Shown here: positions 10,257-22,709 of the stretch, piece by piece
Numbering within the stretch: the first letter of the stretch is position 1
How the letters are laid out: every line of letters begins with the position of its first letter
NCBI RefSeq assembly: GCF_020520425.1
Contig: NC_079488.1
Location: forward strand, 85,975,285 to 86,039,284
Length of the DNA stretch: 64,000 nucleotides
From: Spinacia oleracea
Lineage: Eukaryota; Streptophyta; Magnoliopsida; Caryophyllales; Amaranthaceae
Direction: 5' to 3'
Position numbers and translations under genes: made by a program
Notes under the pieces: generated by a model
Databases searched by the model: none
Seen by the model: only the letters and a program-made list of their open reading frames with translations
Told to the model about the DNA's origin: nothing

Positions 10257-11345
10257 TGATATATGCATTTTATATAGAGTTTTTACCCCCGTCCTTTAGT
10301 ACTTTTATGTGTTAAATTAAATGAGCTCTTATGAGCCATTTTGAGTACTAATATGTGTTATTGAGTGCGCCTTGAGTTTCAGATTCGTTTAATGGAAAAT
10401 TGGCCTTTTTAGGCTCGTTTCATGATGATATGGGCCACTACCCGATCCCGAGAAGGTTCGAGGCAACCAGTGTCGACTCTTGGGGGCCTAAGATGCTTAT
10501 ATTTGAGCCCCAAGGGTTACACTTGGTGTTATTAGTGATATTGGATGCGTCGAGCTGGTCGCCTTACGACTGGAGGGCGAATGGAGATTAGGAGGGCGAA
10601 TGGAGACTAGTCGGGCGAGCAAAGAGGAGAATAAGTCCTCCAGCACGCGCCCGATCGGGCGCCATCCTCCCGGTGCCCATCGGGCCGTCATCTAGCAGCA
10701 GTATTGGAAGATTTCCATCCGCCCTCCCGGGCGGATGGCGGCCCGTCCGGGCCGTTTACGAGATGGATCCCCGGCCGAACGAAGGTTTGCCCGACTGGGA
10801 GACGACAACCTCTGGACACGCGGATAAGCTTTTATTTCCGGTTTTTGGTATCGTTTTTGGGCAAGACTAATTAAACTAAGCCCTTGGCTCATTGTAAGGG
10901 ATCTTAATTCCGTATCTTATTTTCTAGTATTAAGCACTTAGTTATTTTACTACTTAGTTTTATTCTCTCAACTTTAATCAAACACTTAGTTTTATTTTCA
11001 ATCAAAGTTCCAATTTTTCATTTATTCTTCCATTCTTCGTTTAGGTATTAATTCTTACCTTGCTTTATTATTTGTTTTAATCATGTTTTCAATTAATATG
11101 TTTGGATTGGTTATTTTAATTATGTGTGAGTAGTCTCATTGAATATTGAATATTGTTGATTGTTGGTATTATTGGTTAATTCCTATTGATTGCTTTCATT
11201 TACTATGCGATTGAATTTACTGGACACATATTTAGTCGCATTCGCATCCCGATACGGATGAATATGTGGTTGCATCGATAGAAAGATAGAATATGATTGT
11301 CCGCATTACAGGACACCCGTACACGCCACAATGTTCTAATGCTTA
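10257..11345 (+). repeat. LTR remnant of an Athila-like Ty3/gypsy element
   Basis: Begins TGATATATGC directly at the LINE break. It has the GC-rich middle (10600-10790, repeated 'gggcgg/cccggg' words) and the AT-rich, pyrimidine-rich 3' half typical of long gypsy LTRs; parts echo the LTR at 36990-38539 (for example 'gatagaaagatagaat'). No primer site or partner LTR was found, so it is a truncated or solo LTR. The right border is approximate. Confidence 0.5.
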
Positions 11346-13020
11346 CCTTCAGGCTCTAAAATAACATAGCTCAAACAATAACACTTCTCAAACTCATACT
11401 TACTGGGCACGATGCATGTAAATGTTAACCCAAGTTACTTAAAATGCTTACGAGTGCCTAAATACGCTCGTTAGCCCGTTTAGCAAATGATACGTCCTTA
11501 CGATGTCAAAGTCTATCTTATAAATTATGATTTGGATCATGTACATCACATGATTGTATATTCCTTGGAATAAGATTTCCATAGACTTATCATAAGCCCA
11601 AATCAGATTTAAAATGAATAAGTTATAAGGCTTTTACTTGGGCTTCGCTGAAACGGACAAACCTCCACTCTTTGGGTCATAACTTGAGTATTACGAAGCC
11701 CATTGATGTGACACCGGCGGAATTGGAAAGATGGATTCCGTAGCTTTCCAACAAGATAATATTTGCAAGAAACCGAGTTTGTATGAAGAAGTTATGAACT
11801 ATTAAAGATTGAGTTTTCTGGAAATCCGCAGATCTGCCTGCGCTGGAGTTTTCTAGCGCTGGCATAGCGTGTGTTGGAAAATTCCAGCGCTCTCAATTTA
11901 AGCGCCACTTTTTTCAGCGCCGCTATTTGATTCTGACTAAAACTCAAACTCTTCAAATCTTATCTTATGCTCGCTATAAATTTCTAGCGCTACAGTGTAA
12001 AGCGCTGGAAATTTCCAGCGCTTACGAAGCGAGCGCTACTTTTTTCTAGCGCTCGAACTGTTCAAATATCTATCTTATTTCGACTACCTACACTATAAAT
12101 ACAACCCTTCTGCACCCCATTTTCAATCATCAATTCAGTCTCACTCCTCTGATAATCTGAATTCTCTCTTCCCTCTCTGGTATACTAAAATTCTGTTGAC
12201 GTCCCGCCCCGCATTCGTAATAGTTCTGCCGTATTAACTCTTGTTAAGCAGAACTCTGTACGCAATTATTACCAAAGTTCTAGCCAATTCATAAGCTAAA
12301 CCAAGGAATCTAAGAGGAAACTCTGCCGGAATTAAAGGAAGGGTAAGGATCTAAAAGTCAGTATAAAGGTTGTTCTAAATCTAAAAGGAGCCTCTACTAA
12401 GGCGAGTGGTAAGTGTTCCTGAGAACCGCAGTATAGCCTACGCTATACTGTAACCTGGAATCTACTTTTTTATTTCTTTCACCACCTTTTATAAATCTGT
12501 TCACTTAATCTGTTTATTTAATCACGCCTAATAAGATAATCTCTGGACAAATCTGATTATTGTTAAATACCTTGAATTAACCTAAATCAGCGTTTTGACA
12601 TCTCTTTAGTAATATATGTGCATTAAAATCAATCCAGATAGTAATGTAGCATAACGCATGTACCATCGTCGTCACAATTGAACTAGTAAGGACTGCGCCG
12701 CGTGGGCTAATGCTGGGCACTCCCTGTATTAGTAAACGTCCCCCCGAATTCTCAATCTTTGCTCCGTTGGATGTACGTTGAGGGATCTCCACACCAGGGA
12801 TCACAAGGGAACCTATGGCCGTTGTGAGTCAAATATGTTTGCATTCCAGGCATATCACGATAACCGGGTTTTGTCAGTTTTCTTAAACTGGACGGCGACT
12901 CCTATAGACTAGTAAAAAGAGGCTAACGCCCACAAATAGTTCCTATTTACTTAATATGCTTGCCACATCCAGAGGGGAAAAGTCGTGATGGTCGTATACT
13001 GTTTTAGAGGCGCCTCGTCG
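11346..13020 (+). repeat. Second LTR-like remnant with AGCGCT palindromes
   Basis: No coding sequence. 11837-12056 is packed with agcgct/gcgctgga words, including a perfect 22-bp palindrome at 12001-12022. A TATA box (ctataaat, 12092-12099) follows, then a pyrimidine-rich leader. This resembles promoter organisation in an LTR. 'acggcgactcc' at 12891 may be a primer-site remnant. Borders and family are unresolved. Confidence 0.4.
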
Positions 13021-13365
13021 TATTTTTTTACCCCCTCACACTCACATACCCATACTTGACCCTAATCCGAGATTTAGGCGATCCAGGCATGACCCACATA
13101 TTCCCGAAGTATACCAATCAAATTGTACCTGAATCCGAGATACACCCGAACCGAACTCAATTTGAACTAATAAAAATCGTGATAAACCTAAAAAGGTTCC
13201 AACCGAACCCGAGACTGACCTGAACCAACACCAAGTTCAATCCGAAACAATTTAAGACCCGACCTCACCCGGACAAAAGTTATCCGAACCAATCCGAATA
13301 GAAATATTGACCCAACATTAACCAATTTTGAACCGTTTAAAAGCGACCCGACAACCCTAAATTCG
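13021..13365. other. CCGAACC-rich low-complexity stretch
   Basis: Irregular repeats of ccgaacc/gacccga words, similar in style to subterminal repeats of the hAT at 20632 but without its termini. No gene. Confidence 0.4.
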
Positions 13366-13671
13366 TACTCCCTCTGTCCCGAAACACTCGCCTTGGCTTC
13401 CTTATAAAGTGGTCCCAGTATACTTGCTTCGTTTCTATAAATGACATATTTTTCTAATGTATATTATTGCTTTCACTTATCTAAGGTACTAAAAAAAAAG
13501 TACTACTTGTATTCTTAATGTCTAAAATAACAAATAAAAAATTAAAGGTCCCACATATTTTTCACTAGGTAATAAAAATATACATCACTATCATTATCAT
13601 ATAATTAAATAATAAGTCAATTAAATTGTATTAAACTCCGTATCTGTCAAGTATTCCGGATAGTGGGAGTA
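13366..13671. mobile_element. Stowaway/Mariner-type MITE
   Basis: Inverted ends TACTCCCTCTGTCCCGAAACACT and ...TATTCCGGATAGTGGGAGTA with TA borders. A second promoter-like segment at 13426-13470 suggests a further small insertion inside. Confidence 0.6.
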
Positions 13672-13868
13672 ATAAACTCAAAATAAACTCCGTATTCCCT
13701 TAAAATTGTATTACGTGTCACTTTATATAACGTCGGAATTTTAATTGATTAATTTGAACACCGATTTCGTGGTAGGTTACTCTATTTTTGATATAGACTA
13801 TACTTTGGCCAGACCAATAAATAGGTTGAGCGATTTGATCTACTTTTACCAATATTCTCATCCGGAAA

Positions 13869-13882
13869 TCTATATATTTTAC
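13869..13882 (+). promoter_or_regulatory. TATA box of the FAR gene
   Basis: ctatatatttt at 13870-13880 lies about 36-45 bp upstream of the ATG at 13916, implying a very short 5' UTR unless another promoter is used. 13672-13868 otherwise shows nothing specific. Confidence 0.45.
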
Positions 13883-13915
13883 AAGTAGCCAGTTTTAAAG
13901 TTTTAGAATTTGATC

Positions 13916-16900
13916 ATGGATTTTGGTAGCATAACTGAGTTTTTAGCCAACAAAACCATTTTAGTTACCGGTGCTACCGGGTTCATTGCTAAGAGTATGT
14001 GTTGTTCTTTCTATCTCCTTCTCTTTTTCTTCAACTTTAACTTTAATAGTTACGCGTACTCTCTCAATTTTCATTTTAATTTTCATTTTAATTTTCATTT
14101 TCATACATATTAACATGTAAGTTAATACGATCCTTAATGCAGTTCTAGTGGAGAAGATTCTTCGGGTTCAGCCAAATGTGAACAAATTATACCTTCTTAT
14201 AAGGGCTAGTAATTCTCAAGCAGCCGATATTCGGCTGCAAGACGAGGTATATATGAGGACCACAAAGTTACGAAAATTGTCGCTTGTAGCTCATATTGTT
14301 GTACGTACGGTGTTTTGGACGCAGGTGTTAGGGAAGGAGTTATTCAAAATTCTAAGAGAAAAATGGGGAACAAAATTTGAGTGTTTCATGTCGGAGAAAA
14401 TTAGTGCAGTTGCTGGTGATACTTCCTACGAGAACTTGGGAATTACTGGTCATCGGCTGAAACAAATGTACAATGATATAGATATTGTTATCAACGTCGC
14501 AGCAACCACAAAATTCGACGAAAGGTAAATTATTAACTCAATTGGCTCACTTATCTTATCACGACTATCGTCATATGGAGTATTTATTGCGTGTAGGTAT
14601 GACTATTGAATTGGGTGAACATTTAACTACCCAGACAAACATAAAACGTACATGTTGTCAACTTAGCATTTTGATGAGATGTTAACTAATGCTCGATCAT
14701 GATTCATGAATAAGCTTGGCTCTTTATTACTTGTAAATTACAAGTTGTAATGTTAAATGATTGCATGTGTATACTGTATAGGTATGATGTTGCATTGGGC
14801 GTGAATACCCTAGGACCTAAACATGTTGTCAACTTTGCTAAGAATTGTGCTAATATAAAGTTGCTTATCCATGTATCAACCGGTAAGTGCCACACAATCT
14901 TGCTCTAGCTTAATTGGTTCTGACATGAATTGTAGGTAATAGCTAAGAAATTAAACTTTAATTAATTTGGTGTATCAGCATATGTTTGTGGAGAGAAAAC
15001 AGGAATAATATCTGAAAAGGCGTATGGCATGGGTGAAACTTTGAATGGCGTGGTTGGTTTGGATATTGATTCAGAGAAGAAGCTTGTTGATCAAACTTTA
15101 AGCAGTCTTAAAGCCAGTGATGTTCCAGAAAAGGATATAAGAATTAGGATGAAGAATTTAGGAGATCAAAGGTACGATCGTATTACTAAAACACATAATA
15201 CATTGCATGTATGATTGCAGTACACTTGATCGATCATCAATCTAATTAATTTCATAGGGCAAAGTTTTATGGATGGCCAAATACATACGTATTTACCAAA
15301 GCAATGGGAGAGATGCTTGTAGGCAAGCTTAGAGGCAATTTACCTGTGCTTATTATGAGGCCTACCATCGTGTGCAGTACATTCAAAGAACCCTTTCCTG
15401 GCTGGGTTGAAGGTTGCAGGTACATTTTCAGCTTTCAATAGTGTCCAAAATCCAATTGTTACATTTTCTATTCTTATTTTACATAGATTTTAGACACTAT
15501 TCACGTACACAAACTTTTTAAACTTTCTTTTGTGATTTATATTTAAGAAAAATATATATTCGTGTGTAGTCTTGTTATATTTCACATATTATTTATTACA
15601 GAGTAACTTTTTATAATTTTTTCTTATCCATAATTGAATACGGAGTATATTAATTTTTGAAATCGTGCATTGACAAACTTGGCTAAATAATCGTGTCATG
15701 TAAATAAGAACAGAGGAAATATATGTAATTGTATGGATTTATTTGTAGCTCCTCCGATCCGCTCGGATTAAGTTTTCACTTTATATCAATTTCAATTTAT
15801 ACTATGGCAGGACAATTGATAGTATTGCTGTTATGTATGGAAAAGGATATCTAGGTTTGTTCTGCGGTGATAGTACTTCTGTTTTGGACTTGGTTAGTCT
15901 TCTTTAAACTGTATTAATTATCCTTTCTTAATTACAAATCAGTTGTATAAAAGTTTTATTTTCTAATGTGATTATGCTAATATGCAGATACCGGCTGATA
16001 TGTTTGTGAATTCGATTATTGTGGCTATGAAGGACCATATAAATCAATCAAAATTGACTGTGTACCAAGTTGGGAGTTCGAAAAGAAACCCAATATCTTT
16101 AGGTGATGTGCATGATATTCTTTTCCGATACTTCACTAAAAATCCTTGGATCAATCGTGAAGGTAACACTGTCAATGTCAGGAAAGGTGTCGTGCTCAGC
16201 AATATACTCATATTTGAAATCATTTTCTCCCTATTGCATTATTTCGTTCAAATGGTTAGTACTATTTTCTTGTGCAATCTTCATTTTGATTTCAGTATTA
16301 TATATATTTCCTCCGTCCCAAAATTATAGTCCTCTTTGACTAAAAATACAGATTTCAAGAAAAGTGGAATATAGTGTATGGGAAATTAAAATATAGTACA
16401 TTGATGATGAATAGGTAGAATATAGTACAGGTAAAAAAGAATAAAGTACATTTTATTTTTGTTTTGTGGTCCCAAATGAGGGTAACATGTAAATATTTTG
16501 GTGTTCAAATAAGAAAACAAGACTATAATTATAAGACGCCCGATTTGAAAAATAGGATTATAATTTTGGGACGGAGAAAGTATAACACAATGTTGTTAAT
16601 TAATTAGTAACATTAATTGTTGTTTGTGTAGGTCTTAATTTTGCCTAATAAAATGGGTGATAGCAGCTTCCTACGTACTTTGCGTAACTTTGACAAAAAG
16701 CTGAAAATGGTAACACGGATAGTAGAGTTGTACAAACCTTACGTATTCTTTAAGGGCATGTAAGTCAACTTCTGCTTTATATATACTTCATTTTTTAAGT
16801 TTATGTACTCCGTACTCCGTAGTAAAGAATTGTACCTTCCAACCTTAAGGACTATGATCTAAAATTGTGTTTTGTGTTGTGTAGTTTTGCAGATACGAAT

Positions 16901-17035
16901 ACAGAAAAGTTGCTCATAACTGCCCGGGAAAACGGTTTAGATGAAAATGCCTTCAACTTCGACCCCTTATGCATCAACTGGAAAGATTATTTCTTCAATA
17001 TCCACCTTCCATCGATTGTTGACAACTTGTTCTAG
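13916..17035 (+). CDS. FAR: Alcohol-forming fatty acyl-CoA reductase (ten exons)
   Basis: Reduces very-long-chain acyl-CoA to primary fatty alcohol with NADPH, feeding cuticular wax, suberin or pollen-wall lipids (family knowledge). Exons read from GT-AG sites and family alignment: 13916-13994, 14143-14246, 14325-14524, 14782-14882, 14979-15171, 15258-15419, 15811-15892, 15988-16254, 16632-16759 and 16885-17035; total 1467 bp, 488 aa plus stop, no internal stop. Visible motifs: NAD(P)-binding [10 protein letters not shown] near residue 20, [22 protein letters not shown], active-site YVFTK (YxxxK), LIMRPTIV, and the C-terminal FAR domain ending [23 protein letters not shown] 13916 is chosen because it begins the usual short N-terminus. 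Exons 8-9 are unusually hydrophobic and divergent where the family has a conserved SSMASFHRY-type stretch, though spacing is kept. Intron 2 is 78 bp and in frame, so retention would add 26 residues. A MITE lies in intron 8. Confidence 0.9.
16305..16582. mobile_element. Stowaway/Mariner-type MITE in FAR intron 8
   Basis: Ends TATTTCCTCCGTCCCAAAAT and ...ATTTTGGGACGGAGAAAGTA, TA borders, 278 bp. It shares interior words ('aagaaaagtg', 'aatatagtaca') with the MITE at 57165-57469, so they are one family. Confidence 0.82.
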
Positions 17036-17969
17036 TACTTCATCACATTTCCCAGGCCTTCATTTTCTTTTTGTTCAAATTGAACAAACTTGCAGCATAA
17101 ATGTATTTTACGTACTCGATTAATTTATATTTTTAAATGCTTTTTTCTATTTTTATTCCTTATTTTCTAAAATAAATGCAAAAAGTGTGACTTTTATTCT
17201 TAATGTACATCCAAGGACGAAAATTTTATCTGTACAAGTCAAGAAGAACTAAATTTGTTGTTAGACGTTGTGGCATGGCAATGATTTTATACGTTCAAGA
17301 ACAACTGGCTACAGTACAAATTAACTTTCCTTTGTCCTTTTGTACAATCAAGGGTTAATTTATTAAAATTGTTAATTTGTATTTCACCGGAGAAAAACAT
17401 TTTTGAATTTGCACCTATGGAACTCGAAATTTAGCATCAACTATATATGTATTCCCTCTTTTGGGTTTCCTCAAAAAAAAAAAACTATATATGTATTGAA
17501 AAATGTGAATATAATTCTACTTGCATCACTTAAACTCTATACATACATCTTATGAAAACAATTTATACAAAGTAATTCTTGTGAAAAGACTCTACTCATT
17601 GGTATCAAATTCTTCCATTTCAGAGTAGGGATGGGCATGGGCGGATAGTAAGACCCAAACGAAGACCAATATTTTTCATATGGACGTAACCAATTTGAAA
17701 ATTTCAGACCCTTAACTTTTTGGTCTGAAAGGTCTTAGTCTCAAATGGGTCTAGAGTTGTTATTTATTTTCAACTATTTTTGTCCCTAAACGTTTTTGGG
17801 TACCTAATTAGTCCATCAAGGCCATCATTAGCTTCAAGCCCTTGCGATTCGCGGATTCAGACTTGTATTAAGTATTTTACTTGATTAATAGAAATGAATT
17901 TTTTTGGCTTTGTATTTGCATGTAATATGTTATTTTTATTTTTATTTTATCATTTTACACTATTACAAA
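17036..17969. other. 3' flank of FAR; no other gene
   Basis: AT-rich. 'tagggatgggcatgggcgg' at 17626 resembles a hAT TAGGGATGGCA-type terminus, but no partner was found. Confidence 0.4.
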
Positions 17970-18218
17970 CTTTTCTATAAGACGGTCTTACACAAAAGAC
18001 CACCTTGATATCATATAAGTAAAGTAAATGGACCAATTAGTTAAGCACTTGAACTAATTAGTTAAGCACTGAAACCAATTAGTTAAGCAAAGGAATTAAT
18101 TAGTTAAACAATTGAATCAATTAATTAAGCAATGTAACCAATTAGTTAAGAAATTAAACAAATTAGTTAAGCAACCAAAGTGGTCTTCCGGTAAGACGAT
18201 CTTACACAAAAGTTGTCG
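17970..18218. mobile_element. MITE with internal 21-23-bp tandem repeats
   Basis: About 40-bp inverted ends (left 'ataagacggtcttacac', right 'gtaagacgatcttacac') extend to 'aaagaccacc' and 'aagtggtctt'. The interior is about seven copies of an 'accaattagttaagca' unit. Family and target duplication are uncertain. Confidence 0.6.
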
Positions 18219-18724
18219 TTATACTATACGACAAATTTTGTTTTAGCTTATTAGTTTCTCTTATTTCGTTAGACAACTTTGTAGAGTTGTATTATGATAC
18301 AAACTCTAGTTCTTTTTATCTTAATTTCTATTGAAGTTATTTTAAAATTAGTAATTATAAGATGTAGCATGTCAATATTCTATGTGGGCCTACGCTTAAG
18401 CTTTTCAATAGGTAAAACCAACACTTGTATAGTTGTACTTTGAGCTCCTAATATAGTAATGTGACTGCAAGGAAGGAAATTAATTAATAAATGCATACTA
18501 CATAAATAAGTAGTAATATACACACATAAGTACTAGTATATACACATGTTGTAAAATTGAAAAGGCCAAAACTTCATATGTAGTACGTGATGCTCTTGAC
18601 TCTGCATTGGGTAATGAATAACATACCTCTAAATACATCATACTCATACAACATTAGCATAATAATCATGGGTTGTGATGTTAATTACATTTGACCCTTC
18701 ACTCCGATCCATAAAATCTAGGAA
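18219..18724. other. No feature seen
   Basis: AT-rich intergenic sequence ahead of the LINE remnant. Confidence 0.4.
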
Positions 18725-20490
18725 ATGAAAGTTTGGCTGGTTTGCTCTAAAGATTGACCTAGAGAAAGCCTATGATAGGCTTTCATGGAGCTTTGTTAGG
18801 TTCTGTCTAGTTGGGAAAAGTTTTGACAAGATCTCTTGTGACTCAATCCTCTCTTGCCTAGACACCCCCTCTACTTATGTGATTGTTAATGGGAAAACCT
18901 CCCTTCCCTTTCAAACCTCTAGACGTATTAGGTAAGGTGACCCCAGATCCCCTTATGTGTTTATTTTATGCATGTAGTATCTAGCTGATATGCATGATTA
19001 GTGAAGTTGTTGATGAGGGAAACTGGAAACCTTTCTTCCTCAAAAGAAATGGTATTTTTATATCTCATCTCATGTTTGTTGATGACCTAAATTTATTTGG
19101 AGACATTTCCATGAAAACATTGCAAGGGATGAATGATGTTTTGTCTAACTTTTGGGATTTTTCAGGACAAAAAATAAACCACAGTAAAAGCAATTAAGCT
19201 GTATGTACTTCTCAAAGCATACACCCGAAGTTCATCAAGTCCAATTTTGTGTTTCCTTGGTGTAGATGCAAGCCATGGCTTATGGACCTATTTAGGTTTT
19301 CCCTCACTGGCAAAAGACCAACTAGAGCCCAAACTGACCACATATGCAGGAAACTTAAAGGAAAGTTGGCTAACTTAATTGCTCTCCATGGACCCTTAAC
19401 TTTCTCTAAGGAGACTCCCCTCCGATTTAGTTATGTGGATCAATGCATTCTCATCCCCAACTTTGGGACTGACACCCCTTTCTGCTCCATTTTGAAAGAT
19501 TCAAATTTTGATACTAAGTGTGCCTACAACATTATTTGGAACTCTAAATTCCCTAATTTAAAGTTTGATATAACGTGTTCTACTGTGCGGAAAGCTAGGT
19601 GTCCTCCTAAAATTAAGATCTTTCATTGGCTAATTATGTGGCACATGCTACCCACTGCTTCCCATTTAGCTAGTAGACAAATTATTCCAAACAGTTATCG
19701 TCCCTTTTGTCCTAATGTCCATGAAGACAGTAAACATCTATTCATGCTCTATCCTAGAGCTCATGAATTCTGGAATGAAATGTAGTTTAAATACAAAATT
19801 GACTCTTTGAATTCTGATGTTGATGAATGGTTTTTTTTAAAAAATATTGTGTGTGTCGATACTGACCTTGTCACCAACCTCCCCCACAATACCATGTTCT
19901 CCTTTTATCTTTGAAGAATCTGGCTCAGAAGAAACATTTGGATTTTTCAGAAAGAGTCTAAGCCTATCAAATATTGGTCCACCCAAACTGTTTGTCTAGC
20001 CAAAGAATTCCACTCCAAATACAATGCCTTACCCAATGGGAATAAGTCTTTGCATATTGAACCTGAAATATGTGCTAACCATATTGTTAAGGTGGATGTT
20101 ACCTTCTATAGCACCTCCCTACTTGCCAGTTATGCTAGTATTTGAAGGAACAACCACAAACTGTTCATAGCAGGGATCACCACCATATCTTCCAGTGCTG
20201 CTGAAGCTCAAGGCATCCTTCTAGCTTCCTCTTAGATAGTAGAAATGGAATAGTAGGATGTGGTTATTGTTTCTGATTGTAAAGTTGGTGTGGATAATAT
20301 CCTGCATACAAACTCTGCCACAACTTGACTCTCTAATCTGTGCGGCAAATGCAGGGATCACCTGAGAAAGCTAAGAAGAGGTTGTTGAAGTTCAGGAGAA
20401 GGATAGAGGCATAGAGCTGGTGAAAGTGGACTTCGTAGCAAGGAAAGCGAGGGACCGACTGAGTCTGTTGCATACAAGGCTTAACATAAC
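18725..20490 (+). pseudogene. LINE (L1-type) ORF2 remnant: RT, zf-RVT and RNase H parts
   Basis: In order: RT block KIDLEKAYDRLSWSFVRF (about 18745), GDP.SPYVFILCM (18938), the catalytic box as HLMFVDDLNLFG where the family has F/YADD (19065), SNFWDFSGQKINHSKSN (19150), a zf-RVT-like segment (CAYNIIWNSK... KIKIFHWLIMWHMLPT, 19520-19785) and an RNase H-like segment (SSSAAEAQGILLASS, VVIVSDCKVGVDNI, VDFVARKARDRLS, 20185-20465). Multiple stops and deletions, including most of the region between RT and zf-RVT. Its 3' end abuts the hAT at 20632. Confidence 0.85.
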
Positions 20491-20639
20491 ACCCCCCACC
20501 ATTTTGAGTAGTGATATTTCTGAATCAAATGACGTTAGTTTCGAGTAATGTAATTATTTGGGCTACCTTGACGCCATGAATGGTTGTATGTATTTGCCAA
20601 ATGATTTGGGAGCAAATGTGCTAGTCACAAATAGGCATG

Positions 20640-20912
20640 GCAATCACATCCGAATCCGAACCGAGTCCGACCCGATCCGAAGGAAAAAATCCGATCTGAA
20701 TCCGAAAAAAAAAAGTCCGAACCCGAATCCGAATAAAAACATCCGAATCCGAATGGATATGGATTGGATATGGAGTTTGCTGAGACTCCGACCCGAATCC
20801 GACCCGAATCCGACCCGAATCCGATCCGAATCCGAATCCGACCCGAATCCGACCCGAATCCGAATCCGAAACCGGATCCGACCCGAATCCGAGTCCGAGT
20901 CCGAATCCGAAA
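20640..20912. repeat. Left subterminal repeats of the hAT
   Basis: More than a dozen copies of ccgaatccgaccc/ccgaatccg words. The mirror-image set (cggattcgg, cggagtcgg) is at 30262-30490. Such repeats in hAT elements usually bind transposase. The ORFs rich in Arg/Pro or Gly/Phe read across here are artefacts. Confidence 0.8.
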
Positions 20913-21699
20913 TTCTTTTCCATTTATGGCTTTTTTAGGGAAGTTTCCTATCTAATCTAATATATTTAATTAAATCGGGTATATGTAATTTATTAATTTA
21001 CTGGAAATTCCTTAGATTTTAGCAAAGAAAAATAGGATTTCTAATTTAGCATTAAAGAAATTCAAATTCCATGTAGGTAAAGCTAACACATGAGATCAGA
21101 TAGTCATTAAATTACGACCAATAAACAAAAAAGATTTCAACGTAATATACCAATTAAAAAATACAGGTGCCATACTGCTATGTAAGTAAAACAGGATGTA
21201 ACTATTATCTTAAAGAACTTATTTTTTGACGGATTCATAATCTATTTATCTTTTTTAATGATTCTCCCTTTCTTAGCACATCAATGTGCTTTTATAGGGC
21301 CATAGTTTATCATTCTAGTGCAATACTATACATTTATACAAAGTATTAAATATGTCGGTTTTTTCATGAAATACCCCTGAGGTTTGCAAGAATGCACCAA
21401 ATACACTCGCGTCTTTTGAATCACATAATATACCCCTATTTTTGCCTAAGTTTGAACCAAATACCCCTAATCCGACCTTCCGTTAGTCCTCCGTTAAGTC
21501 ATGTTTATAATTCACCACATGGCCCTATTTATAAACTTATTGCACAATATACACCTATTTGTAAACTTATTTGCACCAAATACCCAAATTGTAGGAATTG
21601 AATCTAACGGCTATAAAATTAGACATCAATCATAGCAATGCTTGCCATTCATAGTCTGCTCAATAATTTGAAGTTCAAAGACATCAAGAAAAACATAAT

Positions 21700-22323
21700 T
21701 CTTAGCCTCATTAATTATAGTCACTATTGTGATCTCTACGAAAATGAGACCAAACAAGGAAATCAAAACTACGACAAACAGAAGCTATATCTTCTAAGAT
21801 ACTATCAACTAAAGAAAGCATAAAAACACCATTCTGCATCTTGCTAATGAGGGTCAGACAATCTGACTCGAGAATCACGTTCCGGTAACCATGGTCCCTC
21901 GCCTTCTTTAGTCCTAGGAGGGCAGCCTTGCATTCAGCGACAAAAGGGTTTCAATGAGCACGGACACGACGGGAAGCAGCAAAGAGGATTGTACCATCCC
22001 TCATTCGGCCACTACCCCATCCCAACAAAGCTTGCATCATAAATTGATGCATCAAGATTAATTTTGAGGGCACCTTCGGGAGGGGGGATCCACACATTGC
22101 TACTAGATGTGGAGCTGCACTTTGTTCCACCATAAATACAAGCTGAGTACTCCCCATAATCAACAACATACCTCCTTACATTCTCCATAAAGACCCCATC
22201 AGGAACCTCCACCTTCTCAAACAACCATTTATTTCTCCTATACCAGATCGACCAAGCAAGGAAACCTATTGTTTGCCTCTGCTTTGCATCCAGACGCTGC
22301 TGCCATGACATAATAAGCGCCAA
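21700..22323 (-). pseudogene. LINE RNase H domain fragment inside the Pack-MULE
   Basis: Minus-strand reading gives FLAWSIWYRRNKWLFEKV, VWIPPPEGALKINLDAS, then TILFAASRRVRAH, FVAECKAALLGLKKARDHG and NVILESDCLTLISKMQNG, the usual plant LINE RNase H order (first catalytic Asp in NLDAS, Glu in AECKAALL, Asp in ESDC). There is a frame change at about 22010 and a stop. Either captured by the MULE or inserted into it. Confidence 0.78.
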
Positions 22324-22709
22324 AAGTACAAACTTCGGTAACGATCAATTATATACATATAAAGCAACCAAAGGATTTAACAATAGTACAATACACCCTT
22401 TAAAATTAAACCCCTCTCAATTAAAACCCACATCCAAGAACATTCAAAATTGAAGCAACATTAAGGCAAATTTGCACCCAAAAACTATAATAAGGAGTAA
22501 AATGTTAGCATATTGAAAGGTACAAATACTCCTAGCTACACAACATAATTTTGAATAAAAGAAGACCCATTAATATAAGAACAATTTCAGACACAGAAAC
22601 TCAACAAAGATACCAATAAAATTCATGCATTTCATCAAAAGTCGATTTCATAATTACAATAATTTTAAAAGAAAAATGTATAAAAAGGAGAGAAGCATAA
22701 AAACCCTCG

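Noticed and set aside
14204-14324. Treating the open frame through 14247-14324 as coding in the FAR gene
   Set aside because: Although in frame, the 26 extra residues break the family block (RLQDE next to VLGKELFK) and are bounded by gag|gtatat and gcag|g splice sites.
20558-20955. Arg/Pro/Asn and Gly/Ser/Asp repeat ORFs on both strands
   Set aside because: They are readings of hAT subterminal ccgaatccg repeats.
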